Below, one piece after another: positions 25,141 through 33,218 of a stretch of DNA of 35,017 nt (the first letter of the stretch is position 1; each line of letters opens with the position of its first letter). Both the position numbers and the translations under genes were made by a program. This DNA is from an uncultured Lentisphaeraceae bacterium (GTDB lineage Bacteria > Verrucomicrobiota > Kiritimatiellia > RFP12 > DVOR01): NCBI GenBank assembly GCA_949282555.1, contig CASDPK010000025.1, forward strand, positions 1 through 35,017. The letters run 5' to 3'. The notes under the pieces are model-generated. The model was not told the DNA's origin. It searched no databases and worked only from the letters and a program-made list of their open reading frames with translations.

Positions 25141-25205
25141 AGGCTCCGTATCGGGCGGTGAGATGCAGAGCATCCCAAGCGGAGATACGGAGCGTCCCGT
25201 TTTGG
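25141..25205 (+). terminator. Terminator-like structure after the lipoprotein gene
   Basis: gctccgtatc (25143-25152) pairs with gatacggagc (25184-25193), with a nested gatgc/gcatc hairpin (25162-25174) inside, followed by a stretch containing gtttt. The outer arms are the same words as in the terminator at 8533, and ggtgagatgca is also shared. Confidence 0.5.
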
Positions 25206-25296
25206 GTTGCGTGCGGCTTGAAGAGAGGTGCTCGGCCGTTTTCGACATACCGGAGGGCTCTCCTGTAGGCAGGCGGGTGGATTACCCATTTTTCAC

Positions 25297-25324
25297 TTGC
25301 ATTTTTCGCAAGATTTGAGATACT
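25297..25324 (+). promoter_or_regulatory. Promoter of proS
   Basis: -35 TTGCAT (25297-25302), 16-nt spacer, -10 GATACT (25319-25324). An inverted repeat cttgc/gcaag (25296-25300 with 25308-25312) overlaps the -35 and spacer and could be an operator. Confidence 0.55.
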
Positions 25325-25335
25325 TATGCGCATTC

Positions 25336-25353
25336 GTCCCGTGAAATCGGGAC
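25336..25353 (+). promoter_or_regulatory. Small hairpin in the proS leader
   Basis: gtcccg/cgggac, 6 bp with a 6-nt loop, between the promoter and the AAAGGAA ribosome binding site. It is too small for a T-box; its role is unknown. Confidence 0.3.
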
Positions 25354-25375
25354 ACTCGCAAAGGAATCTCTCAAA

Positions 25376-27079
25376 ATGATGCGTTGGACTCAGGCTCTTC
25401 TGAACACGTTGCGCGAAGCACCGCAGGATGCCGAGATCGTCAGTCATAAGCTGATGATCCGTGCGGGGATGTTGCGTAAGCTCGGCGGCGGGCTCTACAC
25501 CTACCTGCCGTTGGGAATGCGGGCGCTGCGCAAGGTGGAGGCGATTGTCCGCGAGGAAATGGAGCGGGCGGGGGCCCAAGAGACGCTCTTCCCGATCCTC
25601 CAGCCGGCGGAGCTTTGGCGGCAGACCGGACGCTGGGAGACGATGGGCCCCGGAATGTTCCGCGTGCAGGATCGCAAGGAGGCGTGGTATGTTCTCGCCC
25701 CGACGGCCGAAGAGGCGTTTACGGCCCTTGCCAAGAGTGAGATTTCCTCCTACCGTCAGTTGCCGTGCATCATCTACCAGATGCAGGACAAGTTCCGCGA
25801 CGAGATCCGTCCGCGCTTTGGGCTTATCCGCGGCAAAGAGTTCATCATGAAGGACGCCTACAGCTTTGACGCCGACGAAGCGGGGGCGGATCGCAGTTAC
25901 AAGGCGATGTACGATGCCTACGTGCGCATCTTCAAGCGCGTGGGGCTGGCGGCGAAGCCCGTGGAGGCCGACACCGGCGACATCGGCGGGAACTTCTCGC
26001 ACGAGTTCATGGTCTTTGCCGCGAGCGGGGAAGATGGGATTTTGGATTGTGCGGCGTGCGGTTACGCGGCGAATCAGGAGCGTGCCGAGCGCAAGGCGCC
26101 CGCCCAGCCCTATGGGCAAGAGAATGGCGCGGCGGAGGCGGTCGCCACGCCCGGGCAGCACACCTGCGAAGAGGTGGCGGCTTTCCTCAAGTGCCCCATC
26201 GGGCAGATCGTGAAGAGCCTCGTGGTGCTTGCCGACGGTGAGCCGGTGATGGCGTTGGTGCCCGGCGATCGCGAGCTCAGCGAAACGAAGCTCCGCCGTG
26301 TGCTTGGGGGCAAGAAGATTGAGGCCGCCGACGAAGAGATGGTGCAGAAGGTGGCCGGCCCCTGCGGGTCCATCGGCCCTGTGGGCGTTTCCATCCCCGT
26401 CTACGCCGACAAGGCGCTGGAGGGGGCGGCGGACGTCTTTGTGGGTGCGAACCGGGAAGGGTTCCACTTGGCGCACGTGTCGCTTGCGCGCGATGCGAAG
26501 ATCACGGCCTACGAAGACCTCGTCACCGTGCGTGAGGGGGATCTCTGCCCGAAGTGCGGGCGGCCGTTGGAAATCCGCCGCGGCACGGAAGTGGGGCAGT
26601 GCTTCAAGCTGGGCACGAAGTACTCCAAGGCCATGGGGGCGACCTTCTTGGACGAGACGGGCACGCCGCGCACGCTCACCATGGGATGCTACGGCATCGG
26701 CGTCTCCCGCACGCTTCAGGCCATCGTCGAGCAGAGCAACGACGAGAACGGCATCATTTGGCCGGCCTCGGTGGCCCCTTATCAGGTGGCGTTGCTGTTG
26801 TTGGACCCCGACTCCCCGGAGGTGACCGCCAAGGCCGAGGCGTTGGCGGCCGAGCTGGAAGCCCGTGGCATCGACGTCTTTATGGACGACCGTGCGGAGC
26901 GTCCTGGCGTGAAGTTCAAAGACGCCGACCTCATCGGCCTGCCGGTGCGCGTTGTCGCCGGAGCCAAAGGCTTGGCGAAGGGCGGCTTTGAGGTGCGCCG
27001 CAGGACGGACAAGGATTCCGCCGTCATTGCCCCGGAGGCCGCGGCCGAGGCCATCGCCCAATTGCTTCAGACCCTTTAA
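25376..27079 (+). CDS. proS: Prolyl-tRNA synthetase, bacterial type with editing domain, 567 aa
   Basis: A class II synthetase that attaches proline to tRNA-Pro. The N-terminal catalytic part has SHKLMIRAGMLRKLGGGLYT, LAPTAEEAFT and motif 2 in FRDEIRPRFGLIRGKEFIMK. The bacterial insertion (INS/YbaK-type editing) domain spans roughly residues 230-390, with KSLVVLADGEP and VGANREGFHL, and would deacylate Ala-tRNA-Pro. Motif 3 follows (MGCYGIGVSRTLQAIVE) and then a C-terminal anticodon-binding domain. Length is typical of the E. coli-type enzyme. Two adjacent ATGs at 25376 and 25379 are possible; AAAGGAA is about 10 nt upstream. Read-through to the HU-like gene 33 nt downstream is likely, as no terminator separates them. 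Confidence 0.95.
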   Translation: MMRWTQALLNTLREAPQDAEIVSHKLMIRAGMLRKLGGGLYTYLPLGMRALRKVEAIVREEMERAGAQETLFPILQPAELWRQTGRWETMGPGMFRVQDRKEAWYVLAPTAEEAFTALAKSEISSYRQLPCIIYQMQDKFRDEIRPRFGLIRGKEFIMKDAYSFDADEAGADRSYKAMYDAYVRIFKRVGLAAKPVEADTGDIGGNFSHEFMVFAASGEDGILDCAACGYAANQERAERKAPAQPYGQENGAAEAVATPGQHTCEEVAAFLKCPIGQIVKSLVVLADGEPVMALVPGDRELSETKLRRVLGGKKIEAADEEMVQKVAGPCGSIGPVGVSIPVYADKALEGAADVFVGANREGFHLAHVSLARDAKITAYEDLVTVREGDLCPKCGRPLEIRRGTEVGQCFKLGTKYSKAMGATFLDETGTPRTLTMGCYGIGVSRTLQAIVEQSNDENGIIWPASVAPYQVALLLLDPDSPEVTAKAEALAAELEARGIDVFMDDRAERPGVKFKDADLIGLPVRVVAGAKGLAKGGFEVRRRTDKDSAVIAPEAAAEAIAQLLQTL

Positions 27080-27112
27080 CCCTTGATACCGAGTCCGAAA
27101 GGAACAACCGAC

Positions 27113-27448
27113 ATGAACGAAGACACGAAGATCCCCTCCACCAGCACCCGCCGCGATATTTCGATGGTGATTTCCAAGACGCACCATATCGCGCAGTCGC
27201 TGGCTTATCAGATCATCGACACCACGTTTGAGGCCCTGTTGGCCAATCTTATTGAGAATGGGCATGTGGAGCTCCGCGGGTTTGGCGTCTTCGAGATCGT
27301 CGAGCGCAAGGGCCGCAAGGGCCGCAACCCCAAGAAGCCCGAGCAGGAAGTGTGGATTCCTTCCCGCAAGTCCATCAAGTTCAAGGCTTCCCGCCTCCTG
27401 CGCAACGATCTGTCGGAGGCCAAGGTCCCCGAAAAGAACGTGAAGTAA
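27113..27448 (+). CDS. HU/IHF-family DNA-binding protein, divergent, 111 aa
   Basis: The middle of the protein carries the family core: ELRGFGVFEIVERKGRKGRN with the GFG turn and the basic beta-arm, followed by NPKKPEQEVWIPSRKSIKFK in place of the usual NPxTG...IPAxxxxxFKP. The dimerisation helices (DTTFEALLANLIENGHVEL) are present. It should bend or coat DNA as a dimer. It has an N-terminal extension of about 25 residues and a lysine-rich tail compared with the 90-residue HU. GAAAGGA is 8 nt before ATG 27113. It follows proS by 33 nt and precedes a strong terminator. Confidence 0.85.
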   Translation: MNEDTKIPSTSTRRDISMVISKTHHIAQSLAYQIIDTTFEALLANLIENGHVELRGFGVFEIVERKGRKGRNPKKPEQEVWIPSRKSIKFKASRLLRNDLSEAKVPEKNVK

Positions 27449-27504
27449 AGCACGTTCCGAGCGGCCGACGGTTTCACGCCGCGGCAAGGCTCACGGTAAT
27501 GGAG

Positions 27505-27536
27505 CGGGGGTGGGCCAGACGTTCACCCCCGTTTTT
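27505..27536 (+). terminator. Intrinsic terminator of the proS-HU unit
   Basis: cgggggtg (27505-27512) pairs with cacccccg (27524-27531) and is followed directly by ttttt. A canonical Rho-independent terminator 56 nt after the HU-like stop codon. Confidence 0.88.
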
Positions 27537-27568
27537 CTTGTTTCAGACTGAATACCCTTTTCCATTGT

Positions 27569-28831
27569 ATGAACAACGTCACTTTTGAGGCCCCGCGCGG
27601 GATGCGCGACTTCTATCCCGAAGACATGGTCTGGCGCAATCGGGTCTTCGATGCCTGGCGTGCCGCCGCGGAGCGCTTCGGCTTTCAGAACTACGATGCG
27701 TGCGTGGTCGAATCGTTGGAACTCCTTCAGCGCAAGAGCGGCGAGGAAGTCTCCGAGCAGATTTACGCCTTTGAGGACAAGTCGGGGCGGAAATTGGCCC
27801 TGCGTCCCGAAATGACCCCCACGCTCGCACGTATGGTCGCCGCCCGTCAGAGCCGCCTTCCCTTCCCCATCAAATGGTATGCCGTGGCCCAGTGCTTCCG
27901 CTATGAGCGCATGACGCGCGGCCGCAAGCGTGAGCACTATCAGCTCAACATGGACATTATCGGCTCGGAAGACGTCCTCTGCGAAGCCGAAATCCTCGGC
28001 GCCGCCGTCTCCGCCATGCGTGCGATGGGGTTGCCCGATGCCGCTTGGCGCATCCATGTGTCCAGCCGCGCGTTGCTCGGCGAACTGCTGGCGAAGAGCG
28101 GCATCCCGGAAGCGCAGCACCCGGCCGTCTTCATCGCGCTTGACAAGCGCGGAAAGATTTCCGATGAGGAGATTGCCGATCTGTTGCGCGCGGAGGGCCT
28201 CGACGAAGCCGCTGTGGCCAAAACCTTTGAGTTGCTGGCCGTGACCACGCTTGAAGAGGCCGCCGCCCTCGCCGGCGAGGATTCCCCGGCCATCGCCAAC
28301 CTCCGGGCGCTTTTCGAGACCGCACGCGCCATGGGCTATGGCGACCTTCTGCTCTTCGACATCGCCGTCATCCGCGGGCTCTCTTACTACACCGGCATTG
28401 TGTTCGAGGCCTTTGACGTTCAGCGCAAGTTCCGCGCCATCTTCGGCGGAGGCCGCTACGATTCGCTCTTGGCGCTCGTGGGCGGTCAGCCGACGCCCGC
28501 CGTGGGCATGGGCTTTGGCGACGTGGTGGTGGGCGAAGTCCTCCGCGAGGCGTTGGGCGACACTTGCCCCGTGGAGCGCCATGGCTATGCCATCGGCTAC
28601 ATGACGCCGGAGCAGCGTCCAGCCGCGATTGCCTTGGCCGCACGCCTCCGCGCCGAGGGCCACAACGTTGATTTGGCGCTCTTGCCGCAGAAGCCCAAGC
28701 ACTTTTTCGGCAAAGCCGGCAACGCCATCGCGCGCACCGCGGTCTTCATCGGACCGGATGATGTCGCCTCCGGCGTTGCCCAAGCAAAGGACCTCGTCAC
28801 CCGGGAAGCCACGCCCATTGCTCTGCGCTAA
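27569..28831 (+). CDS. hisS: Histidyl-tRNA synthetase, 420 aa
   Basis: A class II synthetase that attaches histidine to tRNA-His. It has the N-terminal PRGMRDFYPEDM, ALRPEMTPTLARMV, motif 2 CFRYERMTRGRKREHYQLN, the histidine-specific GLSYYTGIVFEAF and motif 3 GGGRYDSLL, then a short C-terminal anticodon-binding domain (about residues 330-420). Length is normal for the family. No Shine-Dalgarno is visible ahead of ATG 27569 and the start lies only 33 nt after the preceding terminator, so the message probably has a very short leader; no convincing promoter hexamers were found there. Terminated by the bidirectional hairpin at 28860. Confidence 0.95.
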   Translation: MNNVTFEAPRGMRDFYPEDMVWRNRVFDAWRAAAERFGFQNYDACVVESLELLQRKSGEEVSEQIYAFEDKSGRKLALRPEMTPTLARMVAARQSRLPFPIKWYAVAQCFRYERMTRGRKREHYQLNMDIIGSEDVLCEAEILGAAVSAMRAMGLPDAAWRIHVSSRALLGELLAKSGIPEAQHPAVFIALDKRGKISDEEIADLLRAEGLDEAAVAKTFELLAVTTLEEAAALAGEDSPAIANLRALFETARAMGYGDLLLFDIAVIRGLSYYTGIVFEAFDVQRKFRAIFGGGRYDSLLALVGGQPTPAVGMGFGDVVVGEVLREALGDTCPVERHGYAIGYMTPEQRPAAIALAARLRAEGHNVDLALLPQKPKHFFGKAGNAIARTAVFIGPDDVASGVAQAKDLVTREATPIALR

Positions 28832-28859
28832 GCAAGCGACGGACGCGATTCTTCAACAA

Positions 28860-28889
28860 AAAAGGCCTTCCCAAACGGGAAGGCCTTTT
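28860..28889. terminator. Bidirectional terminator between hisS and leuCD
   Basis: ggccttccc (28864-28872) pairs with gggaaggcc (28877-28885) around an aaac loop, flanked by A4 and T4 that extend the stem to 13 bp. T-rich tracts follow on both strands, so it can terminate both convergent genes. Confidence 0.92.
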
Positions 28890-28924
28890 GTTTTGCCGAA
28901 GATCGCTCAATGTGCCAACATGGA

Positions 28925-30853
28925 TCACTGAGCCATGTGGTTCTGACGGGCGTAGTTGAAGAGGCCGCCCGCGGCAATGACCGGAGCCACCGCATCGGCG
29001 GCGGAAAGGGTAAACACCTTCCCATCGGAGCAACGCGTGAGCGTCCCGGCGGCGAGATCCAACGTCGCCTCGTCCCCGGTCTTGAAGGCGTCCTGGAGGG
29101 AGACCGGCGTCTCAAGCGGGAAGACCTCTCCGGTGGCCACGGCGTTGCGGAAATAAATGCGCGCGTAGCTTTCGGCGACCACCGCCTTGCAACCCGCGGC
29201 GCCGATGGCAATCGGGGCGTGTTCGCGAGAAGAACCGCAACCGAAGTTCTTGCCGGCCACGATGATGGCATAAGGGGTGGTGCCATCGGGGTTTGAGGAG
29301 AAGACAGGGTACGTGTCCGGAAGACCGGCAAGCGCGTGGGAGCCGAGCTTACGGTATTCCTCGGGAATGGTCGGCACGAGATTCAGGTACATCGTCGGAA
29401 TGATGAGATCCGTATCGATGTTGTCGCCGAGGACATAAACCTTACCGGTGACCTTGAAGTCTGAGACCGGCTTGTCGGGACGGGCCGCAACCTGACGCTC
29501 GGGATGGCCCTCCACCTTCGCTGGCGGCACACGCGGAGGCTCGCTCCGGTCAATACCCAAAATCGTCCACGGGCTCTCGACGTGCCCGGCGACCGCCGTG
29601 GCCGCAGCCGTCGCAGGCGAGGCCAAGTAAATAAGGGACTCCTTCGAACCCATACGGCCGATGAAGTTACGGTTGGTGGTGGACACCACGACCTCGCGTC
29701 CCTTCGTCCGAGCATACGTATCGACAGGGCCGCCCAAGCAAGCGCCGCAACTCGGACGCTGGATAGGCTCACACCCAGCATTCACAAAGATCTGCTCCAG
29801 CGTCTGACCATCAATGGTAAGCGTGGTGAGGGCGCGCATCACTTCACAGGTCGCGGGCACCAGGCAGGTGCGAATGGCGACCTTGCGTCCCTTGAGCACT
29901 TTGGCCGCCCACAGGAAATCTTCAATCTTGCCGCCGGTGCAGGAACCGATGTAGACCTGATCGACCTTGACGTCTCGACAAGCCGAAGCGGGCGCATAGT
30001 TGCCCGGGAGGTGGGGCTTGGCAACACAGGGGACAAAGGTGGAGACATCGTAAGTATACGTGGCGAGAACGGGTGCCTCGGGGTCACCATCGATCAACTC
30101 CACGTCTTGCTCCCCGGAGTGCGCACGCACATATTCCACGGTCTTGGCGTCGGGCGGCACAATACCGCTCTTGGCTCCGGCCTCGATGGCCATGTTGCAG
30201 AGGGTCATGCGCTCCTCAACGCTCATCGCATCGATGGCTTCGCCGCGGAACTCCATTGCGCAGTAGGTCGCCCCATCCACGCCAATGTCGCCAATGATGC
30301 GAAGGATCACGTCCTTTGCGGTGACGAAGGGCGGCAAGGTGCCATTGAGCACAAAGCGCAACGTATGCGGCACCTTTACCAAAAGCTTGCCGGTGCCCAT
30401 CACGAAGCCGGCATCCGTGTTGCCAATGCCGGTGGCAAACGCGCCCAGCGCGCCATGGGTGCACGTATGCGAGTCTGTGCCGAAAATAACCTGACCGGGG
30501 CGGACGTGTCCCTTTTCAGGAAGGCCCACGTGGCAAACGCCGACGTACGAAGGCGTCCCTGGGTCGTAGAAGTAAGGCAACCCCTGCTCCTTCACAAACG
30601 CGCGGTCGATGTCAATGTTGCGGTGCGCCTTCTCATCCTTGGTGTGGATATAGTGGTCGGGCATGATAACCACGCCCTCCTTGGAGAAGACCTTGGCATC
30701 TTTCCCGAACTCCCGGTGAAACACGCCAATCGTCCCAGGTCCGCAAACATCGTGCGTGAGGAGGATATCGGCCTTGACCCACACGGATTCGCCGGGAACC
30801 ACTTTGTCTTTACCCGCGGCGCGGGCAAGGATCTTTTCGGTAATCGTCATCAT
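28925..30853 (-). CDS. leuCD: Fused 3-isopropylmalate dehydratase, LeuC-LeuD in one chain, 642 aa
   Basis: Residues 1 to about 430 are a complete LeuC large subunit of the plant/cyanobacterial type (ADILLTHDVCGPGTIGVF, FGTDSHTCTHGALGAFATG, and the three iron-sulfur ligands C305, C369 and C372 in YIGSCTGGK and SCGACLGG). A 35-residue Pro/Arg-rich linker follows. Residues 467-642 are a complete LeuD small subunit (YVLGDNIDTDLIIP, FGCGSSREHAP at 537-547, ESYARIYFRN). The pair isomerises 2-isopropylmalate to 3-isopropylmalate in leucine synthesis; in most bacteria they are separate LeuC and LeuD proteins. A single Aquifex-type aconitase-like chain is the main alternative, but the sequence resembles LeuC. 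Two adjacent ATGs (30853, 30850) are possible and neither has a clear Shine-Dalgarno. Convergent with hisS; leuB is elsewhere in the window. Confidence 0.9.
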   Translation of the reverse strand: MMTITEKILARAAGKDKVVPGESVWVKADILLTHDVCGPGTIGVFHREFGKDAKVFSKEGVVIMPDHYIHTKDEKAHRNIDIDRAFVKEQGLPYFYDPGTPSYVGVCHVGLPEKGHVRPGQVIFGTDSHTCTHGALGAFATGIGNTDAGFVMGTGKLLVKVPHTLRFVLNGTLPPFVTAKDVILRIIGDIGVDGATYCAMEFRGEAIDAMSVEERMTLCNMAIEAGAKSGIVPPDAKTVEYVRAHSGEQDVELIDGDPEAPVLATYTYDVSTFVPCVAKPHLPGNYAPASACRDVKVDQVYIGSCTGGKIEDFLWAAKVLKGRKVAIRTCLVPATCEVMRALTTLTIDGQTLEQIFVNAGCEPIQRPSCGACLGGPVDTYARTKGREVVVSTTNRNFIGRMGSKESLIYLASPATAAATAVAGHVESPWTILGIDRSEPPRVPPAKVEGHPERQVAARPDKPVSDFKVTGKVYVLGDNIDTDLIIPTMYLNLVPTIPEEYRKLGSHALAGLPDTYPVFSSNPDGTTPYAIIVAGKNFGCGSSREHAPIAIGAAGCKAVVAESYARIYFRNAVATGEVFPLETPVSLQDAFKTGDEATLDLAAGTLTRCSDGKVFTLSAADAVAPVIAAGGLFNYARQNHMAQ

Positions 30854-30952
30854 TGGTTAACAAATGAAAGGTTCGACAAGTAACAAGCGAAGACTACGCC
30901 GGGCGAGCACACAATCTGTCGCCACGGCGTTTCCGGCCCCGCATGAAAGAGA

Positions 30953-32353
30953 TTATCCCTGGCGGGCGGAATGGATACGCTGCATCCGCTCACCAATATC
31001 GGCAAAGCCAATGTCTGCCGCGTAGACGTCTTTGTAATGATCGAAGGCCTTGTCCAAATCCCCGGCCTCTTCGGCGATTTGTCCGAGGGTATAGACCACG
31101 CGCTTCTTGAGATCGTCCATCACCTGCAACTGGCTATTGGCCGCATCCAACTGCATCACCGCCATATCGGGCTGCCCCTTCATCTTGAAGCAGCAGGCAA
31201 GATAGTAAAGGGCCTCCAACCGATGCTTCGGGCTCTTCTGGGCCAACTGGAATTGCTGGATGGCATCGTCGTAAGCTTCGTAAGTGTAATACTTCAACCC
31301 AAGCTCATAACGCAGGCCGAGGTCGTTGGGATAGTTCTCCACACGGCGGACGAGGTCGTCAAAGGCGAATTGCTCCTTCTCCACCTCCATCTCATCCGCG
31401 GCCTCTGTCTTTCCTTCGGCACGGAGTGCTTCCACCTTCGCTTCATAGGAGCGAATCTTGGTGTCGGACCAGTTGCGGTCAAGCTCAGGGTCTGCAGGGT
31501 TCACCTTGCGGGCCGCGGCAAAAGTCTCCAATGCCTCATCAAAGCGCTTGTTCTGAATGTAGATACGCGCCAAGCCACGGTAATAGTTGATGTTCTTGGG
31601 TTCCTTGGCGATCTTCTCCTTGGCTTCGGCAATGGCCGCCTCGGCATCGTCGCCGGTCACCACGGCCTTGGCATTGCGATCAAGCTTCGCGGCCAGCTCC
31701 TTATCACGGATCAACGCTTGGAAACCGCCACGCTTGCCGGCATTGGCCTCCCAACCGCCCGCATCCATGGTGTCTTTGGCCATGGCGTCCTTAAGCAACT
31801 TCTGGATGTTGAGATCCGCAGGATTCGCCTGCGCCGCCTTTTGGAAGCAATCTCGGGCCCGGCTGAAGACTCCCGTCTGCATATACGTCTTGCCCATGCG
31901 AAGCATCAATTCCATGTCATCTGGGCAAGCGTCGGACAAGGTCTCCATCGCGGAAAGCAATGCCTCGGGATGATTGGTCCGCTGGGCGACATCGAAATAA
32001 AACTCGTTCAGCTTGCCGGAAATGGGATTGGCGTCCAAGATCTCCTCGGCCAGCGTCATCGCCTCCTCAAGCTTGTTCTGCTTGATCAGCGCCTGCACTT
32101 TGCCCATCTTCAACTGGGCGCCCATCTCGGCCATCTTCAACGCCAGCCCGCCCTTCTTCTCTGCGCGGAATTGGCGGATGCGCGTCTCATGAAACTGTCG
32201 CCGCGCATTCTCATCATGCGGTGCAAGCGCAAGCGCCTGACGGCACAACGTTAGGGCAATGTCAAAACTGCCGCGCTCTGCGGCTTTCGTGGCCTTATCA
32301 AGAAACTGCTGCGCCTTGATCTTCTGCTGAAGCGCTTCCATGCTCTCTGCCAT
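30953..32353 (-). CDS. TPR-repeat protein of unknown function, 466 aa
   Basis: A soluble, lysine- and alanine-rich helical protein with tetratricopeptide motifs (for example AERGSFDIALTLCRQALALAPHDENA, NINYYRGLARIYIQNKRFDEAL and LALKYYTYEAYDDAIQQFQLA-like pairs), more than six repeats in all. There is no signal peptide or membrane segment, so it is probably cytoplasmic and serves as a protein-interaction scaffold; its partner cannot be read from the sequence. AAGGAG is about 7 nt before ATG 32353 and TATACT lies some 30 nt upstream. It is followed by leuCD on the same strand after 99 nt, with no evident terminator between, so partial co-transcription is possible. Confidence 0.8.
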   Translation of the reverse strand: MAESMEALQQKIKAQQFLDKATKAAERGSFDIALTLCRQALALAPHDENARRQFHETRIRQFRAEKKGGLALKMAEMGAQLKMGKVQALIKQNKLEEAMTLAEEILDANPISGKLNEFYFDVAQRTNHPEALLSAMETLSDACPDDMELMLRMGKTYMQTGVFSRARDCFQKAAQANPADLNIQKLLKDAMAKDTMDAGGWEANAGKRGGFQALIRDKELAAKLDRNAKAVVTGDDAEAAIAEAKEKIAKEPKNINYYRGLARIYIQNKRFDEALETFAAARKVNPADPELDRNWSDTKIRSYEAKVEALRAEGKTEAADEMEVEKEQFAFDDLVRRVENYPNDLGLRYELGLKYYTYEAYDDAIQQFQLAQKSPKHRLEALYYLACCFKMKGQPDMAVMQLDAANSQLQVMDDLKKRVVYTLGQIAEEAGDLDKAFDHYKDVYAADIGFADIGERMQRIHSARQG

Positions 32354-32383
32354 AATCGGGCTCCTTCCGGCTCATCCAATGTC

Positions 32384-32389
32384 AGTATA
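32384..32389 (-). promoter_or_regulatory. -10 element of the TPR gene
   Basis: CCTATACT on the minus strand (hexamer 32384-32389), the same core as the other promoters. No clear -35; the leader would be about 25 nt with AAGGAG in it. Confidence 0.5.
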
Positions 32390-32486
32390 GGATACTGGAA
32401 TCCACAGGAAATGTCGAGTACGCAAAGCTTAAAGAGGCACGGCGCAGACCTTCTTCCCTACACGACGTTACACCCCAAGGACAAAC

Positions 32487-33218
32487 TCAATCCACCTCCC
32501 ACGGCACCCACGGAGGACGAACGGTATGGAAGTGGCGCCCAAGGACATCAAGCGTAACGGCTCGGAGGGCCTGATTGGGCAATCGAAGGCGAAGACAATC
32601 CTCCTCCGTGAGACATCCCTCACGAAAGCGAAGAAACATCTCAGGCTCCGGGCCATAGATTTTGTCGCCAACCACCGGGAATCCAAGCGTGCAAAGCGTG
32701 GCTCGGATTTGATGGGTTCGCCCGGTAACAAGCTCGGCCCGCAACAGTGAGGTGCCCGGCCACAACCCTTCCCCCAGCCGTTCAAGCCATGTGGCGGCGG
32801 CACGAGGCTCCGTCAGCGAAGGGAGCTCCCGCAGAAGACGCGCATGCTCCAACCGGCGCATGGAATAAACAGGCGGAGCATTGGTGCGCCGAATCTCGCC
32901 GACCGCACACCATCGCCCTTCGGGGAAGACACCTTCCACCATCACGTGATAAATCTTGCGTTTCGGGGTCTTGGCCAAGATGGCGGCCATTTCGGGGTCT
33001 TTGGCCACAAGCACAAGCCCACTCGTCTCGCGATCAAGCCGCGAAATCAAATGGATGGTATTGCCGGGACGGTAGAGGCGCAAAAGATGCTCGAGCGTAT
33101 TGAGGCGGTAACTGCCACTGCTGTGAACGGGAAGGTCGGCGGGCTTATCCACCACCAACATCCGGGCATCCTCATAGACCCAGCGGATATCTTTGTCCAC
33201 TGGCGGATCAATGCGCAC
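32487..33218 (-). CDS. RluA-family pseudouridine synthase, 243 aa
   Basis: It has the RluA/RsuA catalytic core: YEDARMLVVDKPADLPVH near the N-terminus, ISRLDRETSGLVLVAK with the catalytic aspartate in RLD, and GRTHQIRATLCTLGFPVVGD near the C-terminal part. It converts specific uridines in rRNA or tRNA to pseudouridine; which one cannot be told. There is no N-terminal S4 domain, so it is a compact RluA-like member. The coding frame runs upstream through folC, so the start is uncertain. I chose GTG 33218, with GAGAG 5 nt upstream and an 11-nt overlap with the folC end (33208); GTG 33224 is the alternative. Overlap implies translational coupling with folC. Confidence 0.85.
   Translation of the reverse strand: MRIDPPVDKDIRWVYEDARMLVVDKPADLPVHSSGSYRLNTLEHLLRLYRPGNTIHLISRLDRETSGLVLVAKDPEMAAILAKTPKRKIYHVMVEGVFPEGRWCAVGEIRRTNAPPVYSMRRLEHARLLRELPSLTEPRAAATWLERLGEGLWPGTSLLRAELVTGRTHQIRATLCTLGFPVVGDKIYGPEPEMFLRFREGCLTEEDCLRLRLPNQALRAVTLDVLGRHFHTVRPPWVPWEVD

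Noticed and set aside
25325..25375. T-box or other aminoacylation-sensing riboswitch before proS
   Set aside because: The leader is only about 45 nt with one 6-bp hairpin; no T-box sequence or specifier-loop structure is visible. The same is true before glyS and hisS.
30948..30953. GATAAT on the minus strand as a leuCD -10 box
   Set aside because: It overlaps the TPR gene's stop codon, with no -35 at a suitable distance and about 100 nt from the leuCD start; probably coincidence.
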